This document shows positions 1 through 5,270 of a stretch of 5,270 bases of DNA, piece after piece. Every line of letters starts with the position of its first letter. Position 1 is the stretch's first letter. The notes beneath the pieces were generated by a model. The model made no database searches and was not told where the DNA came from. It worked only from the letters and a program-made list of their open reading frames with translations. The position numbers and the translations under genes were made by a program. Source of the DNA: JBDTLH01 sp039934875 (GTDB lineage: Bacteria; Acidobacteriota; Terriglobia; Terriglobales; Acidobacteriaceae); NCBI GenBank assembly GCA_039934875.1, contig JBDTLH010000234.1:1-5270 (forward strand), given 5' to 3'.

Positions 1-120
1 CTTCCGCACCTCCGGCGCAACCGGAGTACCCTCGACCGCCGCCTTCTGTTGCGCATGGCATCCCGCCACAAGAAAAAGGGCGCTGAGCGCCGCCTGTTGC
101 AAAAACTTCAAAGCTACCAT
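1..120 (-). CDS. N-terminal part of a predicted lipoprotein (3' end outside window)
   Basis: An open frame starts at the ATG read from 120 to 118 and runs off the window edge, giving 40 residues. They begin MVALKFLQQA, continue with a hydrophobic stretch (residues 10-20) and reach a lipobox, V-A-G-C, with the cysteine at residue 21. This is a type II (lipoprotein) signal peptide, so the mature protein should be lipid-anchored at Cys21. The visible mature part (residues 22-40) is short, Ala/Gln/Pro-containing and uninformative. The gene follows lptD on the same strand after 116 bp and might share its transcript. The only Shine-Dalgarno-like run, AGGAAG, lies about 15 nt before the ATG, which is far. 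An in-frame TTG four codons upstream is even less well placed. The function cannot be assigned. A thioredoxin/DsbA-like envelope lipoprotein is a possibility I recall for similar acidobacterial N-termini, but it is a guess. Confidence 0.72.
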   Translation of the reverse strand, partial: MVALKFLQQAALSALFLVAGCHAQQKAAVEGTPVAPEVRK

Positions 121-236
121 CCTAATAGGCAAGAACTTCCTGCTGAACCGTTAGAAACCATTATCGCAGAAGACGCCAGTCGCCAGAGGCGCGTCTCCTG
201 ATCTCTGACATCTGGAGTCTGGAGCCGGGCTCTTCC
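121..236. other. Intergenic region between lptD and the downstream lipoprotein gene
   Basis: This 116-bp spacer lies between two minus-strand genes. Just past the lptD stop there is a compact palindrome GAGCC-G-GGCTC (222-232), next to a perfect 7-bp tandem duplication TCTGGAG x2 (211-224). Further on, GACGCC (172-177) can pair with GGC-GC-GTC (188-195), forming a six-pair stem with a two-base bulge and a ten-base loop. On the minus strand this stem is followed by TTCTGCG, not by a real T-run. Either hairpin could weaken read-through from lptD, but neither is a convincing intrinsic terminator. I see no clear promoter. Confidence 0.4.
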
Positions 237-2633
237 CTAGAACAATCGCTCCTGCCGCTTCAAGTTGCCAAACGTCCCGATATTCGCCAGCGTGAAGGCA
301 AATCGGTACTGCGATTCATTCCGCACCGTTCCCAGGCTAAACCGCCGATACTCAAAGCTAAGCCCGCAGCAGTCCCAGTTATAAGAGGTTTGTGCCGCCT
401 CGTATTGCACGTTGCTGAAGACTGCGTCCACCCCGACATTGCCGGCGATCGAGAAGCCGCGCTTGCTGGGAGACCCATACCCCGCCAGCAGCCGGTACTG
501 GTTAAACTCCGCCGGCACGCTGTTCCCGTTGGGCGTGGTCAGAGTGAATACCTCTCCCGGCGCCCGTAAGAACGTGTGGCTCGCCCCAAACGTGAAGTCC
601 CGCACCCTGTAGTCGAAGACCAGATTACTGCTGGTCAACTGCCCCAGCTTGGGATCGTAATCCAGTGCCCACTCCAACTGGCTCTTGTCCGTAGTATGCA
701 CCCGAAGCCGTGAGATCACCGGCGAATAATTGCGCGGACCGGTGATGAACGCGATTCCGGTCAAGTCCTCGCTGGTGGTAAACACATTGCGCACTCCATT
801 CACCACCGTGCCCCCAAACGTCGGGTCGAAATAGTACTTCTGCGCTACCTCCCAACTGATGAACTCCTGTGGGCTGCCGCATGCCTTCTGCTTTTCCTCA
901 TCGGTCATCGCCTGCTCGCAGTCCTTGGTGTTCATTGCCCTTTTTGTATAAATGCGCTGGACCAGCCCGTACTCAACTTCATTCGTATCGCTGGCAATGT
1001 CCCGCTCGTCGAAGCGCAGTATCTGGCCGAAATTTTCGATCCCGTTTACGTAACGATAGATCGCGCGCGCTTCGATGGTGTGCTTCACCTTGCGCCCGAA
1101 GACCGGCTTGTCGAAGACCTTCACAAGCGTCGGAGGCCGCAGCTCAAACTCCGCCTCAATGTCTTTGCGATTGATCGCATCATCCGTGCTCACCCCCACG
1201 TCGCTGTTGGGCAAGAGCCGCTGCGAATAGTAAGTGTCGCGCATCCCCACATCAGGGCGGAAGGTCCATCCCCGCAAAAACACCGGCATAGTCAAATGAG
1301 GATGCGCATCTGCTCTACCCACCAATCCGTCGGTGCGCAGCCCTTGCGCGAACTGCGATCCCCGCACCGGAGGCTGGCTGCGTTCGAGGCCCTCCAGCGC
1401 CGTGTCGAACGACCAATACACTGGCCCGAACAGCTCCCGCTCAACCGAGGAAAACTCCAGGCCCGGCGTGTGCAGTATCTGAATCACGTCCCCGGGGTCG
1501 GTACTCTGAAAATTCTGATAACGCTGCGCGAATATCGAAAAAACGTATCCGTTTTCCGGACGCGAAGCGAACGCCACCGACTTCACCTCCGAATCCACCG
1601 CCTGCGAGAAGTTCTCCGTCCACGCCTCGCGGAATAGAAAGCGACTGAGATATTCGACCGAGAAGCCGGCATGGAAGCCCCATGGCAGCTTCGCCGTCCC
1701 GGTGCCCTTAATGTCCTGTCCCCCTTGGTTCTGCAAAAAAGACTGGCCGTTTACCGTTGTCTTTATTCCCCGGTCAAGCACGCCGAAGTAAGTCGCATCG
1801 ATTTTCGAATCCTCGTCCGGACGCGCCCGGAACTCCCCATGCTGCGCCCATCCCCGGTTGGAGAAGTACTCCGCGCCCAGGGTCGCATCCATGCTGCGAT
1901 CGATCGCCCAGTAAAACGAATCGCCCAGGATCAGCCCCTTGCGGGTCGAGACACCCGCCGTCGGCACCAGAAAGCCCGTTTGCCTGCCCAGCGACTCCGC
2001 CGGATGCTCCGCAAACGGGAGATACAGCACAGGAATCTCCCGTATGCGAAAGGTAGAGCGATAGATCTTCGCCGTTCCGCCCAGCGTGAACTCCACCTTT
2101 CCCGAGCGAAAACTCCATTTGGGATTGGGCAAGGTGCATGAGGTCACCATTCCGTCGTGCAACAAATAATGCCGCTGGCCTATCTTGTCCACCTCTTTGC
2201 CGCGAAAGACGAATGGGTTCACGGTAGTCAGAGTGACCTTCGCGCCGCCGCGATATTCCATACCCGCCGTACCCAGCACATCGAAAAACTTGCCCATTTC
2301 CGTCTGCAAGTTGTAGCTGGCGTGGCTGCCCTTGATCAGCACGTCTTCGTCACCGCCCTGCAACTGCACGTGGCCGTTGGCGGTCGCGATACCCGTATCC
2401 GAGTCGTAGGTAATCTCATCCGCGTTCAGCGTGTAGTTGCGGAAGCTGATTTCCACATTTCCCTTCAGTGTATAGGTGGCCCCGTTCTTCTCCTGCTGCT
2501 CCGCTTGTATAGTTACATCCTCCGGCTTCTGCCCCTTTTCCACGGCAGGTACATCACTGCCAAACAGTTGCAACGCAACCAGGCAGTGACAGAGCAGCCA
2601 GAGCATGTTACATAAGAGACTGCGGACATTCAT
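237..2633 (-). CDS. lptD: LPS-assembly protein LptD (outer-membrane LPS translocon)
   Basis: LptD forms the outer-membrane beta-barrel that, with LptE, inserts lipopolysaccharide into the outer leaflet. The 798-residue length matches the family. Residues 1-30 look like a signal peptide (hydrophobic core about 10-24, probable cleavage near S-D-V-P-A). Residues about 38-150 form an OstA/LptA-like beta-jellyroll domain, with repeated short strands such as YTLKGNVEISF and ATANGHVQLQ. The barrel follows, starting with the family signature PVLYLPF (201-207), then TGFLVPT and a DATLGAEYFSNRG segment that aligns well with E. coli LptD. Cysteines: Cys166 in TSCTLPNPKW and the adjacent pair Cys755-Cys756 in NWDCCGLSF match the conserved positions of the E. 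coli disulfide network. Cys572 and Cys585 are extra. The protein ends in Phe, as many barrels do. The start at 2633 gives the best signal peptide, but no good Shine-Dalgarno precedes it. Met10 (2606) is an alternative with none either. It is divergent from the RDD gene. Confidence 0.96.
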   Translation of the reverse strand: MNVRSLLCNMLWLLCHCLVALQLFGSDVPAVEKGQKPEDVTIQAEQQEKNGATYTLKGNVEISFRNYTLNADEITYDSDTGIATANGHVQLQGGDEDVLIKGSHASYNLQTEMGKFFDVLGTAGMEYRGGAKVTLTTVNPFVFRGKEVDKIGQRHYLLHDGMVTSCTLPNPKWSFRSGKVEFTLGGTAKIYRSTFRIREIPVLYLPFAEHPAESLGRQTGFLVPTAGVSTRKGLILGDSFYWAIDRSMDATLGAEYFSNRGWAQHGEFRARPDEDSKIDATYFGVLDRGIKTTVNGQSFLQNQGGQDIKGTGTAKLPWGFHAGFSVEYLSRFLFREAWTENFSQAVDSEVKSVAFASRPENGYVFSIFAQRYQNFQSTDPGDVIQILHTPGLEFSSVERELFGPVYWSFDTALEGLERSQPPVRGSQFAQGLRTDGLVGRADAHPHLTMPVFLRGWTFRPDVGMRDTYYSQRLLPNSDVGVSTDDAINRKDIEAEFELRPPTLVKVFDKPVFGRKVKHTIEARAIYRYVNGIENFGQILRFDERDIASDTNEVEYGLVQRIYTKRAMNTKDCEQAMTDEEKQKACGSPQEFISWEVAQKYYFDPTFGGTVVNGVRNVFTTSEDLTGIAFITGPRNYSPVISRLRVHTTDKSQLEWALDYDPKLGQLTSSNLVFDYRVRDFTFGASHTFLRAPGEVFTLTTPNGNSVPAEFNQYRLLAGYGSPSKRGFSIAGNVGVDAVFSNVQYEAAQTSYNWDCCGLSFEYRRFSLGTVRNESQYRFAFTLANIGTFGNLKRQERLF

Positions 2634-2788
2634 CGGGAAAGCTCAAAGTATCACAAAGGCATACCCTCAATTCCGCGGCTCTCGCGATTCGAAAACGACC
2701 GGACTGCAGATCCACCGCTTCGCCCTCAATCGGCGAACGCGGTCTTCTGTTCTTTCACCAAATGGGGTCAGGACGGGGCAAGCGGAAG
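2634..2788. promoter_or_regulatory. Divergent intergenic region serving lptD and the RDD gene
   Basis: The 155 bp between the two start codons must hold, or be downstream of, the promoters for both lptD (minus) and the RDD gene (plus), unless either is read through from elsewhere. I found no hexamer pair close to a sigma-70 consensus on either strand. The best lptD -10 candidate, GATACT on the minus strand, has no convincing -35. The notable content is the hairpin/dyad at 2714-2743, listed separately. The 8-mer CCCTCAAT occurs twice, at 2664-2671 and 2723-2730, the second copy lying mostly in the hairpin loop. Confidence 0.5.
2714..2743 (+). promoter_or_regulatory. Imperfect hairpin / dyad upstream of the RDD gene
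   Basis: The left arm ACCGCTTCGCC (2714-2724) pairs with GGCGAA-C-GCGGT (2732-2743). This gives eleven base pairs interrupted by a single bulged C (2738), around a seven-base loop CTCAATC. The core is a perfect TTCGCC-N7-GGCGAA dyad of 19 bp. On the plus strand the stem is followed by a pyrimidine-rich TCTTCTGTTCTTTC. This resembles, but does not equal, the T-tract of an intrinsic terminator. The element lies 45 bp before the RDD start, so it could be a leader hairpin or attenuator, an operator between divergent genes, or a terminator. The structure is read directly from sequence and the role is inference. Confidence 0.45.
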
Positions 2789-3817
2789 ATGACAGAGCCA
2801 TACCAGCAGGAAGAACTTTGGCGCACTCAGATCGCGGAACGGGTAGCCGCTCACAAGTCTCGCCAGCCCGCGCCGCGCCACCTCCCGCGTGTCCTTCCCG
2901 ATGCTCCGGTGCTTGATGCACCTGCGCCTGATCCGTCCTGCGATGCTCCCCGGCGGGCCGCAAATCCTCAGCAGCTAACCCAACGCGCCGTGGACAACGT
3001 CCGCCGCCGGCTTGATGCCCGTATGGAGCGCGAGCAGGCGGAGCGCCGCGAGCGCGAAGAGCTGGAGCTCTTTTTTGCCGAGTTCAATCGTCCTGTAGTA
3101 TCAGATCCGGCGCCGGCGGCAGTAAGACCTTCGCCCAGCTCGAATCTGATCGCTTTTCCTGGCGCGACCGCGCTTGCCCCGGCGATACTTGAGATAGCCG
3201 AAGTAGAAACAGCAAGAGAAGCCGCCCCGCTTCCGGATCAACTCACCATCTTCGAGGCGTTGGCGGAATCCGAACTCGAGTTGGAGCTGGAACCATTTCG
3301 CCCCACTGCCCTGCGGCTCGATGAACACCTCGATTTCTCTTCCGACAGGGACTGGGACCGGGACAAAGACGCGGCAAAAAGCCCCGAAGCTCTCTTTGAT
3401 CTTCCCCTCAAGGTGGCGCCCATCGCGCTGCGTGCCTGGGCGGGCATCATTGATGGGGCTATCGTCGGGACCTGCGCCCTCGCCTTCGGCAGCATTTTTT
3501 ACGGCATATACCACCAGGTGCCCACCGGCCGGCCCGCTCTCGCCGCCGCCCTCGCGATCCTTTGGGTCATCTGGGTGATCTACCAGATGCTCTTTCTCGC
3601 CTATGGCGGTTCGACACCCGGGCTCAAGGTGATGCGGCTCGGCATCTCCACCTACGAAGACGAAGTGCCCTCGGCGCGTACCCGGGTGAAGCGCGCCATC
3701 GCCCTGCTCTTCACCTCCATGTCCTGCGGCCTGGGCTTCGTCTGGACCCTGCTCGACGAAGACCGCCTCGCCTGGCACGATCGTATGACTCGCACCTTCC
3801 CCCGCCAACTGGCGTAG
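2789..3817 (+). CDS. RDD-family membrane protein with long charged N-terminal arm
   Basis: The product is 342 residues from the ATG at 2789. I prefer this start because AGGACGGGG lies about 10 nt upstream. The in-frame ATG at 2762 lacks a ribosome-binding site and would add only a basic MGSGRGKRK segment. Residues 1-210 are predicted soluble. A highly charged, probably helical or coiled-coil stretch (about 58-99, rich in R, E and Q) is followed by Pro/Ala-rich linker and acidic low-complexity runs (ELELELEP about 162-169; DRDWDRDKD about 187-195). The RDD domain begins at RAWAGIID (Arg215, Asp222) and has hydrophobic segments at about 219-241, 249-271 and 301-321. It carries the family motifs TPGLKVMRLGI and WHDRMTRT near the end. 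RDD proteins are inner-membrane proteins of mostly unknown function; some have been linked to ion transport. It is divergent from lptD and co-directional with the SurA-like gene 97 bp downstream. No specific function can be assigned. Confidence 0.9.
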   Translation: MTEPYQQEELWRTQIAERVAAHKSRQPAPRHLPRVLPDAPVLDAPAPDPSCDAPRRAANPQQLTQRAVDNVRRRLDARMEREQAERREREELELFFAEFNRPVVSDPAPAAVRPSPSSNLIAFPGATALAPAILEIAEVETAREAAPLPDQLTIFEALAESELELELEPFRPTALRLDEHLDFSSDRDWDRDKDAAKSPEALFDLPLKVAPIALRAWAGIIDGAIVGTCALAFGSIFYGIYHQVPTGRPALAAALAILWVIWVIYQMLFLAYGGSTPGLKVMRLGISTYEDEVPSARTRVKRAIALLFTSMSCGLGFVWTLLDEDRLAWHDRMTRTFPRQLA

Positions 3818-3867
3818 GCGGATGTTCATCGCGTTGTAAGCGCAATATTCCCCGGTTAAGCAGTACT

Positions 3868-3899
3868 TTGCCGGCGAACCGTGCTCGCAGTATTACAAT
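3868..3899 (+). promoter_or_regulatory. Tentative sigma-70-like promoter for the SurA-like gene
   Basis: TTGCCG (3868-3873) could serve as a -35 element. It stands 17 bp from TATTAC (3891-3896) or 20 bp from the better -10 match TACAAT (3894-3899, five of six). Either would start transcription within roughly 15 nt of the ATG at 3915, leaving a very short leader. This AT-rich patch stands out in the GC-rich spacer. It is a weak prediction, since read-through from the RDD gene is equally possible. Confidence 0.3.
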
Positions 3900-3914
3900 A
3901 GCGGTAGCCAATTC

Positions 3915-5009
3915 ATGAAGAAAACAGCAGTCCATTTGCTACTAATTGCCAGTGTGTTCGCGCTCACGCTCCCACTCTCGGCAGACAGCGTGGTCGAGGA
4001 GATCATTGCGCGAGTCAACAGCCAGATCATCTCGCGCTCGGAGCTGCAGACCAGCCGCGAGCAGGTGCATCAGGAATTAGAGAAAGACAAGGCCCCTGCG
4101 AGCGATATCGCAAAGAAAGAAAAAGATACACTGCGCGATTTAATCGACCAACAATTGTTGATCCAGAAGGCGGACGATCTGGGAGTCACCGCCGACGCGG
4201 AGGTGATCAAACGGCTGGACCAGATGCGCAAAGATATGGGCCTCGACAGCATGGAGGCCCTGGAGAAGGCGGCGACGGCGCAAGGGGTAAATTTCGAGGA
4301 TTATAAGCTGCAGATGAAGAACCGCATCTTGACGGAGCGGGTGATCTCCGACGAAGTGGGGCGGCATGTGGCGATCACTCCGGCGGAGATTGAGCAGTTT
4401 TATAACCGGCACAAACAAGAGTTTGATCAGCCGGAGCAGGTAGCGCTCTCCGAGATATTGATTTCGACCGCGAAGTCAGCGAAGAACCCGTCAGAAGACG
4501 AAAGCCAACGCGCTTTGCAAGCCGAGGCCAAGGCGAAGGCGGTGTACGACAAGCTGAAAGCGGGCGCGAAGTGGGAAGATCTGGCGAAGGCAGATTCGAG
4601 CGGAGAGACGGCGGCGCAAGGCGGCCAGCTCGGCGGTTATAAGCGAGGCCAGTTGGCGCCCGAGATCGAAAGCAAAGTGTTCGGGCTGAAGCCGGGGCAG
4701 TTTACCGAGCCGATCCACACCAAGCAGGGATTCCTGTTGCTCAAAGTCGATCAGCACGTGGCGGCGGGCGTTCCTCCGCTTAAAGACGTGCAGACCGAGG
4801 TACAGAATGCGATTTACTCGCAGAAGATGGAGCCGGCGTTGCGCGAGTATCTGACGAAGCTGCGCGAAGACGCCTATATCGAGGTCCGTCCGGGCTATGT
4901 GGACACCGGCGCAAGTCCCAACCAGACGAAGCCGACGTACACCAACGCGGCGGCTGATCCGAATGCGAAGAAGCTGGGGAAGAAAAAGAAGAAGCTGGGA
5001 ATTTTTTAA
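3915..5009 (+). CDS. Periplasmic SurA-like peptidyl-prolyl cis-trans isomerase (PpiC/parvulin type)
   Basis: This family has periplasmic chaperones that escort outer-membrane beta-barrels, often with prolyl-isomerase activity. The 364-residue product starts with a classical signal peptide (MKKTAVHLLL, cleavage probably after LPLSA, residue 23). Residues about 24-165 form a SurA N-terminal domain: IIARVNSQIISRSEL resembles the first strand-helix of SurA, and DLIDQQLLIQKADDLGV matches its helical core. One parvulin domain spans about 173-281, with ALSEILIS at its start, GGQLGGYKRGQLAPE and KPGQFTEPIHTKQGFLLLKV. Residues 288-325 resemble the SurA C-terminal helix. E. coli SurA (about 430 residues) has two parvulin domains, so this is a single-domain version. 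The tail (326-364) is Pro/Asn-rich and ends in lysines (KKLGKKKKKLGIF). The ATG at 3915 gives a good signal peptide. Only a weak GGTAG-like ribosome-binding site lies about 7 nt upstream. A client relation with LptD is plausible from family knowledge, not shown here. Confidence 0.93.
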   Translation: MKKTAVHLLLIASVFALTLPLSADSVVEEIIARVNSQIISRSELQTSREQVHQELEKDKAPASDIAKKEKDTLRDLIDQQLLIQKADDLGVTADAEVIKRLDQMRKDMGLDSMEALEKAATAQGVNFEDYKLQMKNRILTERVISDEVGRHVAITPAEIEQFYNRHKQEFDQPEQVALSEILISTAKSAKNPSEDESQRALQAEAKAKAVYDKLKAGAKWEDLAKADSSGETAAQGGQLGGYKRGQLAPEIESKVFGLKPGQFTEPIHTKQGFLLLKVDQHVAAGVPPLKDVQTEVQNAIYSQKMEPALREYLTKLREDAYIEVRPGYVDTGASPNQTKPTYTNAAADPNAKKLGKKKKKLGIF

Positions 5010-5125
5010 GCCAGTCTCGGAGTCGCGGAGTTAAGGGATAAACGGATGACAAGTCACGAGGCCTGAGCGAGAGCGGAATCGGCAGATGAGCCAGCTTTCC
5101 TCTGCTCTCCGACTCCGGTTATGCC
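5010..5125. other. Convergent intergenic region between the SurA-like gene and glgP
   Basis: The two flanking genes converge, so termination signals for both are expected here. CGGAGTC-gc-GGAG (5018-5030) can pair with CTCC-GACTCCG (5107-5117), eleven pairs with a two-base bulge, enclosing about 76 nt. Inside, GAGAGC (near 5070) can pair with GCTCTC (5104-5109), and GCAGA with TCTGC (5101-5105); these two inner stems exclude each other. None is followed by a T-run in either direction, so I do not call an intrinsic terminator. Confidence 0.35.
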
Positions 5126-5270
5126 CTACTCCGCAAACTGCTTCAGATCCCAGATATCGTTCGCGTATTCGCGGACAGTGCGGTCGCTCGAAAATTTCGC
5201 CATGCGGGCGGTGTTGAGCATCGCTTTGCTTGTCCAGGCTGCGGCATCGTTGTAGTCGGCGAGCATCTGC
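5126..5270 (-). CDS. glgP: Glycogen (alpha-glucan) phosphorylase, C-terminal end only
   Basis: Reading the minus strand from the window edge, 47 codons end at a TAG (5128-5126). The frame begins QMLADYNDAAAWTSKAMLN and continues with ARMAKFSSDRTVREYANDIW, closing with DLKQFAE. The W-x-x-K-x-x-L-N-x-A-x-x-x-KFSSDRT-x-x-EYA-x-x-IW pattern is the very conserved C-terminal signature of the glycogen/starch/maltodextrin phosphorylase family (GT35). These are cytoplasmic, pyridoxal-phosphate-dependent enzymes that release glucose 1-phosphate from alpha-1,4-glucans. The catalytic core and the PLP lysine lie outside the window, so substrate preference cannot be judged. The gene converges on the SurA-like gene and has no evident functional tie to the envelope genes. 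Confidence 0.93.
   Translation of the reverse strand, partial: QMLADYNDAAAWTSKAMLNTARMAKFSSDRTVREYANDIWDLKQFAE

Noticed and set aside
1080..2615. Long plus-strand open frames at 1080-1637, 1671-2141 and 2157-2615, opposite lptD
   Set aside because: They lie antisense to an unambiguous lptD, have no recognisable domains and have Arg/His/Pro-rich composition typical of shadow frames in GC-rich genes.
2664..2730. Two copies of CCCTCAAT (2664-2671 and 2723-2730) as a regulator binding pair
   Set aside because: An 8-bp direct repeat in a 155-bp spacer has a roughly one-in-six chance of arising at random, and no further similarity flanks the copies.
2762..2788. Upstream ATG as start of the RDD protein
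   Set aside because: No ribosome-binding site precedes it and it adds only nine basic residues. The ATG at 2789 has AGGACGGGG at a usable distance. Kept as a minor alternative.
3101..3829. 242-codon minus-strand open frame opposite the RDD gene
   Set aside because: Gly/Arg-rich with a VPVPVPVG run that mirrors the acidic repeat of the RDD protein; the plus strand encodes a clear RDD domain, so this is a shadow.
3853..3881. CGGTT...AACCG inverted repeat after the RDD gene as a terminator
   Set aside because: Only five pairs with a 19-base loop and no T-run; well within chance expectation.
4999..5008. Run of six T at the end of the SurA-like gene as an intrinsic terminator
   Set aside because: The T-run overlaps the last codons and no GC-rich hairpin lies directly upstream; the preceding sequence is a purine tract.
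1..5270. Mobile element, CRISPR, tRNA/rRNA or phage-defence content
   Set aside because: No transposase or integrase, spaced repeats, tRNA-like cloverleaf or defence domains could be recognised; all sizeable coding regions are accounted for by envelope and glycogen genes.

Overview
The window looks like chromosomal DNA from a Gram-negative (diderm), moderately GC-rich bacterium. An Acidobacteriota origin, possibly Terriglobia, is the best guess. It rests on the style of the proteins: an LptD of about 800 residues, an RDD protein with a long charged N-terminal arm, and a single-PpiC SurA-like protein with a lysine-rich tail. No marker gene here proves it.

Layout. Positions 1-120 (minus) hold the first 40 codons of a lipoprotein whose remainder lies outside. 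Positions 237-2633 (minus) hold a complete lptD, the outer-membrane LPS translocon. Positions 2634-2788 are a divergent intergenic region with a strong imperfect hairpin or dyad at 2714-2743. Positions 2789-3817 (plus) encode an RDD-family membrane protein. After a 97-bp gap with a tentative promoter, 3915-5009 (plus) encodes a periplasmic SurA-like peptidyl-prolyl isomerase/chaperone. Positions 5010-5125 are a convergent intergenic region. Positions 5126-5270 (minus) hold the last 47 codons of glycogen phosphorylase.

How it fits together. The theme is the cell envelope. LptD is a large beta-barrel with paired cysteines, and in Proteobacteria its folding depends on SurA and on disulfide formation. 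A SurA-like gene lies here within about 1.3 kb of lptD. The two genes are divergent and separated by the RDD gene, unlike the co-directional lptD-surA arrangement of E. coli. The lipoprotein downstream of lptD could belong to the same functional group, but too little of it is visible. Glycogen phosphorylase is probably an unrelated neighbour.

I see no mobile element, CRISPR array, RNA gene or clearly novel system. The observations most worth following up are the hairpin between lptD and the RDD gene, the altered cysteine set of LptD, and the RDD/SurA/LptD neighbourhood.
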